A program made the position numbers and the translations under genes. Positions 7,759 to 14,940 of a stretch of DNA of 24,316 nt are shown in pieces. Position 1 is the stretch's first letter. Each line of letters begins with the position of its first letter. The DNA is from Thermoplasmatota archaeon. GTDB taxonomy: Archaea; Thermoplasmatota; E2; DHVEG-1. The stretch lies in contig JALHTX010000035.1 in NCBI GenBank assembly GCA_022866015.1, positions 1-24,316 on the forward strand. Reading direction: 5' to 3'. Below the pieces are notes generated by a model. The model made no database searches, was not told the origin of the DNA, and saw only the letters and a list, made by a program, of their open reading frames with translations.

Positions 7759-8534
7759 TAATCGAACTTTTAGATGTAACCTGAACTTTGTTTGGTCATT
7801 TGTTCAATGTCCCAATTATAACATGAAGATACCACAAGGGTAATTATGAAAAAAATTCCCTGCATATTACGTTAAATCATAATACATGATATATAAAGAC
7901 ATTAGAACAAAGCACATAACAAATTGCACGTAACATGTTACACATTAATCGTTATATTATAGCATTACTATATAGCATGTAGTGATTTCACAATAAAATT
8001 CATGGGCGTTTGTTTGCGTGAGTGTATAGTTATTGTAATATATTCAATAGATGTTGGAAGATATACAATTTGTCCGAGATTACGTATTACGTTACATTTG
8101 TCTGATTTGTTCGTATTACGTCAAATTGGTATTATATCATAATGTTATTATATTAATATCAAGGTCGGTAATCCGAAGTTGATATAACAGGAGAAATATG
8201 GTGCGTAAAACGTAATATTTGTACATTAAAATATTAATCATATATTTCCATAAAAAACCCCTTTGTAACACAAAAAAAGTCGACCCTATACCAAATTATT
8301 TCTGTAAAGTTTTTCAATCTAAGGGTAATAAAAAAAGAGTGTCTTCATATGGAGTAAATGACACAAAAAAATATGTTGTATGGAAAAAGATATACGCTTA
8401 GAAGATAAAAAAATGGGATTTACTCCGAGAAATACAACAAAAAGAAGGGTTTACAAAAGTGGCAACTATAAGAACGTTGTAAAGTATTTTGGGTAAAAGG
8501 ATTCGTAACACAAAACATTAAAAAAGGGCGTTTT
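7759..8534. other. Gene-poor region with TTACGT motif cluster
   Basis: No convincing gene is seen on either strand. The stretch 7867-8216 contains repeated TTACGT-type motifs: TTACGTTAA at 7867-7875, CACGTAA at 7927-7933, overlapping TTACGTATT and TTACGTTAC at 8080-8095, TTACGTCAA at 8116-8124 and ACGTAAT at 8210-8216. GTAACATGTTAC at 7930-7941 is a perfect 12-bp palindrome. The later part holds structured unit A (8299-8438). A 60-codon frame from TTG at 8219 overlaps that unit and is not supported as a gene. Confidence 0.6.
8299..8438 (+). repeat. Structured non-coding unit A
   Basis: The ordered motifs are TTTCTGTAAAGTT (8299-8311), GTGTCT (8339-8344), the arm GGAGTAAAT (8351-8359) and its exact complement ATTTACTCC (8418-8426), with 58 nt between arms. 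A second pair, GTTGTAT (8375-8381) and ATACAAC (8432-8438), interlocks with the first in a-b-a'-b' order, as in a pseudoknot. The same motif order recurs at 12217-12366. The strand shown is arbitrary. Confidence 0.5.
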
Positions 8535-8615
8535 TTAGTCTATAAATTTAAGGTCTTTAATTAGTTCAAGATTCTTATTATGTAGACTTTTTTTATCTTC
8601 TATTAACTTATTCAT
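8535..8615 (-). CDS. Possible 26-aa small ORF
   Basis: The complement strand from ATG at 8613-8615 encodes MNKLIEDKKSLHNKNLELIK then DLKFID. GAGGAAGA lies about 6 nt upstream as a ribosome site, and an AT-rich TATA-like stretch precedes it. It is followed by an AAAAAACGCCC and T-run sequence that could end a transcript. The peptide is charged and helical, and I recognise no family. It could be a chance frame or the remnant of a longer gene. Confidence 0.3.
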   Translation of the reverse strand: MNKLIEDKKSLHNKNLELIKDLKFID

Positions 8616-9137
8616 AATTTCTTCCTCTATAATAATATTATAATATATAATATGCTAAATTTTCATCTAGGAGGGGTAAAACAAGCCCAAGGACACGTTA
8701 TCTTAGTTAGGGGATAATCATCATATGCCTTTTTGGTGATAGATACTGTTTTTCTCCTAGTAAATTGCAACAAAGACAGAGAATAGAAGAATGAAAGCTT
8801 CGGGTGTTACTTCCACTCCTTTAGATACCTAGATGTCACTGAGCTACACTACAAAGAAGAAGAGAAAGATGAAGAGCAATTCTCTCCTGTTGGACTAAAA
8901 ACAGACTCTAAAAATTCTTCTCCTATTTACTTAGTCAATAATGTGTTAGAAACCATAGTTGTATTCTTCACCCCTACCCTTTTAGGACCACATTTAACCC
9001 TTATAAAGCATTATTATATACCTTCTCTATATAAAAATATGGAGGTAGTTATATACAGATTTCATTTATGTAAAAGATAACTGATAACTAATTAATTACC
9101 GTATAATTAGTAACAATTGAACCAATCATCTAATTTA
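8616..9137. other. Gene-poor region with an inverted repeat and a start-less open frame
   Basis: CTAGGAG (8667-8673) and CTCCTAG (8754-8760) form a perfect 7-bp inverted repeat 80 nt apart. The sequence after the right arm (AGTAAATTGCAAC) resembles that after the right arms of units A and B. A 97-codon open frame without a good start follows (8787-9080). No recognised gene is seen. Confidence 0.5.
8787..9080 (+). pseudogene. Start-less 97-codon open frame, possible gene remnant
   Basis: After TAG at 8784-8786 the frame is open for 97 codons to TAA at 9078-9080, long for chance in such AT-rich DNA. It reads KNESFGCYFHSFRYLDVTEL and later LGPHLTLIKHYYIPSLYKN. It contains no ATG before a late Met; the first usable start is GTG at 8943, which would give 45 residues. 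I do not recognise the family. A decayed gene that has lost its 5' end, or coincidence, both fit. Confidence 0.25.
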
Positions 9138-9722
9138 TTATGCACCAAAATGAAAGAATACAGTATCATTTACCAAATCGTGATACTGTGGATATTCATT
9201 GCCAATGAAATAAGGATTTAGATATACATCAAATCTGTAATCACCGTCTGGCAACCATGGAAAAGAGGGAATATATTTTTGATATCCACGGGATAAACCC
9301 GGTAAAATCCAATTTGAAATCCCGAAAAATACTGATGTTTGTATAAGTTTTTCTTCACCTGATTCAAATTTTATTACTGTAGGAATAAACTGAAATATAT
9401 TCCTATTGTAAGGATTATACACTAAAACTCCTAAATCCTCTTCATTTGGGACAAGATAGAAAACTCCAAAAAGGCATGGTTTGCTACTCCAATGTACTTT
9501 TATTTGTTCATCCAAAGTGTTTGTTGCATAAGCACTCAAAGTAACTTTTCTGTAACCTATCTCCTTTACTTCAGCTCTTATTGATAAAGGGTCGTTAATA
9601 CTTGTTAATACTTTTTCATCATCTAATTGAGAATTTTTATTAAAGCTAAAAGCAGCTACTGAATACGAAATACCACATATAATCAACAGCATACAAACCA
9701 AAATACCAACTATTTTCTTCAT
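9138..9722 (-). CDS. Exported protein of unknown function (194 aa)
   Basis: Residues 1-25 (MKKIVGILVCMLLIICGISY, then SVAA) form a clear signal peptide or N-terminal anchor. The rest looks like an all-beta domain ending with FPWLPDGDYRFDVYLNPY, a strand pattern seen in extracellular Ig-like or BsuPI-like domains, but I cannot assign a family. The gene follows the 141-aa exported gene by 24 nt, and both carry the same ribosome-site block GGTGGAGGTAATAT before the ATG. The two are evidently co-transcribed and may act together at the cell surface. No lipobox or C-terminal anchor is obvious. Confidence 0.7.
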   Translation of the reverse strand: MKKIVGILVCMLLIICGISYSVAAFSFNKNSQLDDEKVLTSINDPLSIRAEVKEIGYRKVTLSAYATNTLDEQIKVHWSSKPCLFGVFYLVPNEEDLGVLVYNPYNRNIFQFIPTVIKFESGEEKLIQTSVFFGISNWILPGLSRGYQKYIPSFPWLPDGDYRFDVYLNPYFIGNEYPQYHDLVNDTVFFHFGA

Positions 9723-9746
9723 AATATTACCTCCACCTCCAATAAA

Positions 9747-10172
9747 CTACGGAACAAAAACAAAAGGACCAAAAATAAAACCATTTCCACTACCAGTACC
9801 AGTAATTCCCTCATCACACGTAACAGTCATTGTCGCAGTGAATCTTCCAAAACCAAAGAACATACTATTAGGATAGATGAATGCGGTAGTTCCTGGTTCA
9901 ACATCCATCCACCCAGTTGTAACTCGATTATTATACAATACATTTCCATCAATACTTAAATTGATAAGTGTTACATTATGAGCTGTTGAATCACCAATGT
10001 TTTTTACCGATATGGAAAGACCATGATAACTTAAACCGAATCCTATATAACTTTCAAGACCGACTTCAAATTCTGGACTAGAATTTTTCGAGGATTTTTC
10101 TGCAGCAATTAATGGAAATGATAGACCAATTATTACAAAAGCAATCATTAAAAATATTATTTTCTTCCACAT
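9747..10172 (-). CDS. Exported protein with Ig-like (CARDB-type) pattern (141 aa)
   Basis: The signal peptide is MWKKIIFLMIAFVIIGLSFP with LIAAE following. The mature part (about residues 30-141) has the pattern GLSISVKNIGDSTAHNVTL, which resembles CARDB/archaeal surface-protein beta-sandwich domains: a strand, 'N.G...A.nV', then a strand. The C-terminus is Gly/Phe-rich (GTGSGNGFIFGPFVFVP). GGAGGTAAT is directly upstream of the ATG and a TATA box (TTTTTATATACC) lies about 45 nt further. It is the first gene of a two-gene unit with the 194-aa protein. Domain assignment is by pattern only. Confidence 0.7.
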   Translation of the reverse strand: MWKKIIFLMIAFVIIGLSFPLIAAEKSSKNSSPEFEVGLESYIGFGLSYHGLSISVKNIGDSTAHNVTLINLSIDGNVLYNNRVTTGWMDVEPGTTAFIYPNSMFFGFGRFTATMTVTCDEGITGTGSGNGFIFGPFVFVP

Positions 10173-10321
10173 ATTACCTCCACCTCTCGCATATTCATAT
10201 TTAATTAGAGGTATATAAAAACTATGCTAATAATTGTCACATAATGACGAAAATAATAAGTTTTATTTAGATTTCATTTACAAAAAATAGAAAAAAGAGT
10301 TTTGTTATATCACTTATAAGC

Positions 10322-10837
10322 TCAAATTATTAAACTAGTCCATTCTTCTTTCATATTAGGATGTACAATACCTGCAAAACGGAATGTTTTCATAACATCA
10401 AACAACTCTATCTCTTTTATATTTGGGCGAAGTACAGATAGATAAAAATTCATAGTTTTTTTAGCTTCCACAATATCCTTTACCCAAAATAAACATAACA
10501 AATCTGATGTTCCATGCAAAAACATAGATATTTTCATTCCTTTTTCCTCATTCAGTTTTATTGATTTTTCATTTATAACTTTTTTAATAAATTCCTCAGG
10601 GTTTATAGATAAATCTAACTTAGTCATTATAATAAATGGTTTCTTACCAATTAACTCTGGATTAAAAATTGCTGTATAGCCCCAGATTTCTTTTTTCTTT
10701 TCCATATTTCTAATTATTTTTGTTACTGTCTGTCTTGATAAACCTGTTTTTTCTGCTATTTCAGATGCTGATGCCCTGCCATTTTTTTGTAACTCTTCTA
10801 AAATTTTAATTTTATTGGTTTGTTCTGTTTCATTCAT
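10322..10837 (-). CDS. Lrp/AsnC-like transcriptional regulator (171 aa)
   Basis: The N-terminal winged HTH covers about residues 8-60: ILEELQKNGRASASEIAEKT, then GLSRQTVTKIIRNMEKKKEI, then WGYTAIFN. The remainder has an alternating beta/alpha pattern like an Lrp-type ligand domain, but lengthened relative to classical Lrp (about 150 residues). It is related to the 177-aa regulator at 11294-11827: the HTH, the WGYTA junction and the E-A-K and E-I/E-L blocks align. It is divergent from the coiled-coil/regulator pair across 200 bp. The ligand is unknown. Confidence 0.82.
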   Translation of the reverse strand: MNETEQTNKIKILEELQKNGRASASEIAEKTGLSRQTVTKIIRNMEKKKEIWGYTAIFNPELIGKKPFIIMTKLDLSINPEEFIKKVINEKSIKLNEEKGMKISMFLHGTSDLLCLFWVKDIVEAKKTMNFYLSVLRPNIKEIELFDVMKTFRFAGIVHPNMKEEWTSLII

Positions 10838-10987
10838 AACTATAGATAATTATAAATCACCTATATTAACAATACGTCAACTATTAAATTAATCAATATA
10901 CAATAAAGAAAAGGAAGAGTTATTATATTATCGATTTGTAAACTAAAATATATAAAAAAGTTAACTAAAAATTAAATATTTAAACAA

Positions 10988-11041
10988 TTTGTTAAATATT
11001 AAGGATACTTTTATATAATTAAACACGATTTTGTTAAATAT
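10988..11041 (+). promoter_or_regulatory. Promoter with 12-bp direct-repeat operators, leaderless start
   Basis: TTTGTTAAATAT occurs at 10988-10999 and again at 11030-11041, 42 bp apart (about four helical turns). They flank the TATA box TTTATATA (about 11011-11018). The second copy runs into the ATG at 11040, about 25 nt after the TATA box, so the transcript is probably leaderless. Sites flanking the TATA box next to Lrp-like genes suggest autoregulation. A palindromic TTAAATATTTAA lies just upstream. Confidence 0.5.
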
Positions 11042-11264
11042 GCCAAAAACCTGTATTAAACAAATAGAAAATACAGATTTAAAGGAAAGAATGATAAATT
11101 TAGAGGAAAGACTTTTAGCAGTAGAAATAGAACAAAGGAAAATTAAAGAAGATATCCTGTTAGGGCAAGCAACCGAGCATATGCGTAAGAGAATACTTGA
11201 GAAACCGAAAGAATTTTTATATGAAGAAAAAAAGACATTTGAAAATTATAAGATTGAAATTTAG
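11040..11264 (+). CDS. Small coiled-coil protein (74 aa), homologue of the rpl11-adjacent protein
   Basis: From ATG at 11040 the product is 74 residues; a TTG nine bases earlier would add three, but the TATA spacing favours the ATG as a leaderless start. It begins MPKTCIKQIENTD, resembling the first residues of the next gene (MPKNSVKQIEQDE), and then has a charged helix NLEERLLAVEIEQRKIKEDI. It shares 18 of 33 aligned positions and a C-terminal KIEI with the chromosomal protein at 5003-5215. It is the first gene of an operon with the 177-aa Lrp-like regulator (29-nt gap). No catalytic motif is seen. A role with the regulator, for example in oligomerisation, is inference. Confidence 0.75.
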   Translation: MPKTCIKQIENTDLKERMINLEERLLAVEIEQRKIKEDILLGQATEHMRKRILEKPKEFLYEEKKTFENYKIEI

Positions 11265-11293
11265 TAAAAAAAATAAATAATAGATGTGAACAG

Positions 11294-11827
11294 ATGCCGA
11301 AAAACAGTGTAAAACAAATAGAACAAGATGAAAAAAGGATACTGGATGAACTGACAAAAAATGCTAATAAAAGTATAAATGATATTGCAGAATCCTGTGG
11401 GTTTTCTAGACAAAAAGTATGGCGAGTAATAAAAAACATGGAAAAAAACCATACTATCTGGGGCTATACAGCTGTTGTTGATGAAGAAAAACAAGACAAA
11501 AAAGGCTACATATTACTCATGAAAAGAACAAACAAACCATTTCCACAAGAACTAATCAATAAAATAATAAATAGAGATTTAGCAAAGAAAGGAAAAAAAA
11601 TAGGAATTGAAATGACAAATAGTTTCTACACACATGGAGTTTATGACTGGGTAATATGTTTCAATGCAAATGACATTAGAGAAGCAAAATCATTTGTAGA
11701 AGAATTTAACAAATTATATGAAGGATTTGTATCAGAAATACAGCTATTAGAAAAAATGTTTTGTGCAGTAAGTTGTGGGGTAACAAATCCTGAAATTAAA
11801 AAATTAAAGGATTTTTTTAAAATATAA
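11294..11827 (+). CDS. Lrp/AsnC-like transcriptional regulator (177 aa)
   Basis: The winged HTH covers about residues 12-62: ILDELTKNANKSINDIAESC, then GFSRQKVWRVIKNMEKN, then WGYTAVVD. The C-terminal domain shows the same layout as the divergent 171-aa regulator, so the two are paralogues flanking one control region. The recognition helix differs (RQKVWRVIKN here, RQTVTKIIRN there), suggesting different or overlapping sites. It lies 29 nt after the coiled-coil gene and is probably controlled from the promoter at 10988-11041. The ligand is unknown. Confidence 0.82.
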   Translation: MPKNSVKQIEQDEKRILDELTKNANKSINDIAESCGFSRQKVWRVIKNMEKNHTIWGYTAVVDEEKQDKKGYILLMKRTNKPFPQELINKIINRDLAKKGKKIGIEMTNSFYTHGVYDWVICFNANDIREAKSFVEEFNKLYEGFVSEIQLLEKMFCAVSCGVTNPEIKKLKDFFKI

Positions 11828-12009
11828 TTCAAAAACAGCAATTTGTTTATAAACCTCTCATTAACAGAAGTTAATTATTGAAAATAAATAAATTAATGAA
11901 CTTAGATTAAAAAAAATCATTTTTGAAAGTAATATATTTTAAAAATTCTATGTTTCTAAAAAACCCGCAGAACGACAAAGGGAAAACGACATAAGGCCAG
12001 ATTTTTAAC

Positions 12010-12092
12010 TGTAAAGTATCTCGAATCTCTGTTAACCTTTTTGGAATATGTTTCGTGTCATGTAACTGGAGAAAAAGAGTGTATTTTACACT
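12010..12092 (+). repeat. Partial third copy of the structured unit, with local hairpin
   Basis: CTGTAAAGT (12010-12018), GTGTC (12055-12059) and GGAG (12068-12071) occur in the same order as in units A and B, and the GTGTC-to-GGAG spacing is 13 against 12 and 14. The expected distal CTCC arm is absent. Instead AGTGTA-TTT-TACACT (12078-12092) makes a small hairpin, followed by another GTAAAGT. Confidence 0.35.
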
Positions 12093-12216
12093 TTCTAGCG
12101 TAAAGTATTTTTATTTTTTATTTAAATGTATTAAAGATTATTTTTCATGAATGCTTAATATTTATCTGAAAAAAAACCGTATAAAAAACAAGATATTTCG
12201 AGCATATACAAACTTT

Positions 12217-12366
12217 TTTCTGTAAAGTTGTAAACTCTTAAGGACATCTGAAAACCGTTTTACGTGTCTCTTTTCTTGGAGTAAATGATAAAAAAGATAT
12301 AAAAATAATCTGTAAAGTGAAAATATTTACAGCAAATAAGGGATTTCTCCAAGTAACTACAAAAAA
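12217..12366 (+). repeat. Structured non-coding unit B
   Basis: The unit has TTTCTGTAAAGTT (12217-12229, identical to unit A), GTGTCT (12264-12269), the arm CTTGGAGTAAAT (12275-12286) and the distal arm ATTTCTCCAAG (12343-12353), complementary except for one missing base, with 56 nt between arms. The bases after the distal arm (TAACTACAAA, then an A-run and G-run) also parallel unit A. Confidence 0.5.
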
Positions 12367-12674
12367 AGGGGGGTACAAGATTTAAAAGTTGTAAACTCAA
12401 AACACGTTTCATCTAGTTTACAAAAAACATTATATTTTTTAAAAATGGTCAAAATATCTGTCATTTGTGCCAAAGATTTTACAGAACATTTTTTCATCTG
12501 AAGGCTATATTTGAAATCTTTTTCGTTAATCATTAACCTATGATTAGATGTTATGGTTTATATTAAGAAAAACTAAACGAAAACTACAATTTATGATTAG
12601 AGATTAGAGTAATACCTGACAGGTTTAAGCAAATTAATTTAAACCTTAGATCATATTATTTTTTGAGGAAACAA

Positions 12675-13250
12675 ATGGCAAAAAAACTTTATGAAGATGG
12701 AAGTATGGCAGATTTAGCAACCAGAGGTTTTTCAAAAATTCAAAGTCTAGCCAAGGGTAATCGTATCAGTGATAGATTATCTGCAGTAAATATGTTGGTA
12801 TATCTATTTATTGTTGGTATTATCATAGCATTTTACTTAAGTAATTATTCAACGAATATGATTGTTTTAATCATTATTTTTCCAATTTCATTATTATTTG
12901 CTGCAATCAGTATATTAGGTTATGGTCCGATCTTGGTCGTAATAGTAAATATTTCAAAAAATAAAATAGAAGCATTAAGAATTTCGATTTCAATACTATT
13001 TATTGATCTGACATTAGTCTTAGCAGGTTTTCTGTTTAAAAATGATCTTTTAATAAAAATTTCGGCAGGAATAATTCTGTTTCAACTTATCTTGATATTG
13101 TTTACAAACTTTGTCACATTATCAAAATCACCAGTTGGAGATCAGGAAATAAAACCTTCTCAGATATGGAGTGCTCTAGGGAAAATAGCAAATATAATTA
13201 CAATTACAACATTCATAATTGATATAATTCTTGTTATAATCAAAATGTGA
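12675..13250 (+). CDS. Integral membrane protein of unknown function (191 aa)
   Basis: I place the start at ATG 12675 because GAGG (12665-12668) lies 6 nt before it; an in-frame TTG at 12663 would add four residues but overlaps that ribosome site. A hydrophilic N-terminus of about 40 residues is followed by about five hydrophobic segments (roughly residues 43-60, 65-95, 104-120, 128-145 and 170-188), such as MLVYLFIVGIIIAFYLS and IIILFQLILILF-like stretches. No motif identifies a family. It stands alone, with a gene-poor region upstream and convergent genes downstream. Confidence 0.65.
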   Translation: MAKKLYEDGSMADLATRGFSKIQSLAKGNRISDRLSAVNMLVYLFIVGIIIAFYLSNYSTNMIVLIIIFPISLLFAAISILGYGPILVVIVNISKNKIEALRISISILFIDLTLVLAGFLFKNDLLIKISAGIILFQLILILFTNFVTLSKSPVGDQEIKPSQIWSALGKIANIITITTFIIDIILVIIKM

Positions 13251-13377
13251 TTGAATATTCTAAGCTCAAAAGACTATGATTAGTATCTCTCTCTAGATTA
13301 CACTATAGGTTGCCCTAGTCTAAAAACAACTACTGAAATTGTATGAATTCCTTTTTTTAAAGATTAAAATTATAATT

Positions 13378-13393
13378 ATCATTCTAAAATGAT
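13378..13393 (-). terminator. Possible hairpin terminator after the SEC-C gene
   Basis: ATCATT (13378-13383) and AATGAT (13388-13393) form a 6-bp stem with a 4-nt loop, directly at the stop codon of the SEC-C protein gene and followed on the complement strand by T-rich sequence. The hairpin is short and archaeal termination does not need it, so this is weak. Confidence 0.25.
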
Positions 13394-14274
13394 TATAGTT
13401 TTATTTCATCTTTAATTTTAATCACATAATGTGGATTCAAAATAAACTCTTGATCATAACAGCATTCTCGAAATTTTTTTCTACTACCACAAGGACAAAG
13501 AGAATTTTCGGACCAACTATTATAAAAGGACCTAGGCAACTTTCTTTTTGTTATATTTAAGTCAAAATCTATTAAAGGATGCTTAGAATTTCTCATTAAA
13601 ATATGAATCGTTTTGAATGGTCCCTCTTCCAATTTATTTTTGTCAAGATTCATTAATATTACACATCTCTTATCCACCGGATTTTCAACTAATGAAGAAC
13701 CGATGAATTCTATATCTCCAATAACTTCTAAAGCTAATTCTCCCCAATATAATTCACCTGAAATATGTTCACAATTTGGATCAAATACAGATTTTTTACA
13801 AATAGAACAGGTTATTTTTTTACAAATCATTTCTACACTTATGAAATAAAAATAGGGATATAATTTTTCTATTTTGATAAGATGAGAACATATTTTATCT
13901 AATGATAACTGAGATGAATCATTAACAAAACCTTTTATCGTTTTAATATAATTCAGCGCATCCTGTAAATAAGTCCATGCATCTTGATAATCAGCACTTT
14001 CACATAATTTCCAAAATTTTGAGATGGCAATTAATAAATCAAAATACAATTTCAATAGAAAAGAAAGATTTGCTGAATATTCATCTTGATTTTTTATTGC
14101 CTTAATTTTGAGTCTTTCACAAATTTTTTTCCCTTTAATTGAAGTTCCAATCGATCCGTCATAATTTTTCTTTTTGATATCTTCAAAACTATATTTAATT
14201 AATCTAAAAATTTCATTGGCAAATGGATATTTTTTTTCATCCAATTTAGAAATATTATACTTAATCATATTCAT
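13393..14274 (-). CDS. SEC-C motif zinc protein (293 aa)
   Basis: The first about 150 residues are helical and charged without a recognised domain. A zinc-binding cluster CSICKKSVFDPNCEHISGE (Cys156, Cys159, Cys168, His170) follows, leading into YWGELALEVIGDIEFIGSSL, and the C-terminus carries a full SEC-C motif SLCPCGSRKKFRECC (Cys260, Cys262, Cys271, Cys272). SEC-C is a small zinc module found in SecA and in many accessory proteins. The gene overlaps the upstream 170-aa gene by four bases (ATGA), showing translational coupling. Similar coupled accessory genes are often conflict or defence modules, but nothing here proves that. Confidence 0.75.
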   Translation of the reverse strand: MNMIKYNISKLDEKKYPFANEIFRLIKYSFEDIKKKNYDGSIGTSIKGKKICERLKIKAIKNQDEYSANLSFLLKLYFDLLIAISKFWKLCESADYQDAWTYLQDALNYIKTIKGFVNDSSQLSLDKICSHLIKIEKLYPYFYFISVEMICKKITCSICKKSVFDPNCEHISGELYWGELALEVIGDIEFIGSSLVENPVDKRCVILMNLDKNKLEEGPFKTIHILMRNSKHPLIDFDLNITKRKLPRSFYNSWSENSLCPCGSRKKFRECCYDQEFILNPHYVIKIKDEIKL

Positions 14275-14783
14275 TTTTCATCAAAGATTTTATTAACGTC
14301 AATTTTTTTAAATTGATCTAATCCAGAAATGGGACCATTATACTCCAACTTCTTACTACTCTTGCTTTTTCCATCGTTCACTATTATCTGAATATGAACT
14401 TTTTGTTTATCTTCTTTGAATCCTTTTGTATATCTATAAAAAAGATAATTAGATATTAAAGAAGTGATGATGGGCAATCCAACATTTTTAATAAACTCCA
14501 AAGATACTAGTAAAATTGGAAGCCATATTTCATCATAATGCAAATCTAATGTTTTCTCTTGCCCCTGATTTTCGCAGATATTTATCGAAACGCTTTTCAA
14601 TTCCTTTTGTTTCCTAGCGAATTTAAGAAAATTACTTGTTTCGGGGTAAAATACTCTATCCTTTTTATCTTTAAATTCAAGCTGTGGAACCAGAAGAATG
14701 TCAGATTTTTTAATCCTATCTTTAGTTGTTTCATTAAAATCCTTTATAGATAGTAGATTATCAATTGTAATTTCTGTATCCAT
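14271..14783 (-). CDS. Membrane-anchored protein coupled to the SEC-C gene (170 aa)
   Basis: Residues 1-85 are soluble (SDILLVPQLEFKDKKDRVFY, then SVSINICENQ). One hydrophobic stretch covers about residues 86-116 (IWLPILLVSLEFIKN and GLPIITSLISNYLFYRY). The C-terminal domain of about 50 residues has a strand-like VHIQIIVNDGKSKSSKKLEY. I do not recognise the family. The stop overlaps the start of the SEC-C gene by four bases, so the two form one operon. The leader contains a TATA-like TTATATAA and a 9-bp inverted repeat. The ATG lacks a close Shine-Dalgarno sequence; GGGAGG is about 30 nt upstream. Confidence 0.65.
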   Translation of the reverse strand: MDTEITIDNLLSIKDFNETTKDRIKKSDILLVPQLEFKDKKDRVFYPETSNFLKFARKQKELKSVSINICENQGQEKTLDLHYDEIWLPILLVSLEFIKNVGLPIITSLISNYLFYRYTKGFKEDKQKVHIQIIVNDGKSKSSKKLEYNGPISGLDQFKKIDVNKIFDEK

Positions 14784-14858
14784 AATTTTAAGATATTCAG
14801 ATATTTTTACTACCTCCCAATTACAGTCCTATAACTATTCTTTTTTTATATAATCTTT

Positions 14859-14918
14859 TTTCTCCCGCCCCAACAGGTATACTATCAATGACCCTATATA
14901 GCGCATATACGGGAGAAA
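14859..14918. promoter_or_regulatory. Perfect 9-bp inverted repeat between two minus-strand genes
   Basis: TTTCTCCCG (14859-14867) and CGGGAGAAA (14910-14918) are exact complements with 42 nt between. They sit after the 178-aa membrane protein gene and before the 170-aa/SEC-C operon. The GGAG/CTCC arms recall those of units A, B and 8667-8760. It may be a terminator structure, an operator pair or an RNA leader element. Confidence 0.4.
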
Positions 14919-14940
14919 CTCTTAAGTAAATATATCGAAG

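Larger units (their letters stand above)
11828..12674. other. Gene-poor region with dispersed GTAAAGT repeats
   Basis: I see no credible gene in this stretch of about 850 bp. It contains structured unit B (12217-12366), a partial third unit (12010-12092), and several GTAAAGT copies (about 12011, 12101, 12222, 12311). AAAAAACCCGCA at 11958-11969 recurs at 15860-15871 in another gene-poor stretch of the element. The 3' end carries the ribosome site of the next gene. Confidence 0.6.

Noticed and set aside
8219..8401. 60-codon open frame starting at TTG on the plus strand
   Set aside because: It has no ribosome site, an unconvincing composition, and it overlaps non-coding unit A, whose repeat structure explains the sequence better.
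7759..8760. CRISPR array in the repeat-rich gene-poor region
   Set aside because: Repeats are short, degenerate and unevenly spaced, and no cas gene is present anywhere in the window.
14471..14783. Assignment of the 170-aa protein to a named defence-associated family
   Set aside because: The helix-then-strands layout recalls some effector-associated components, but no diagnostic motif is visible, so naming a family would be a guess.
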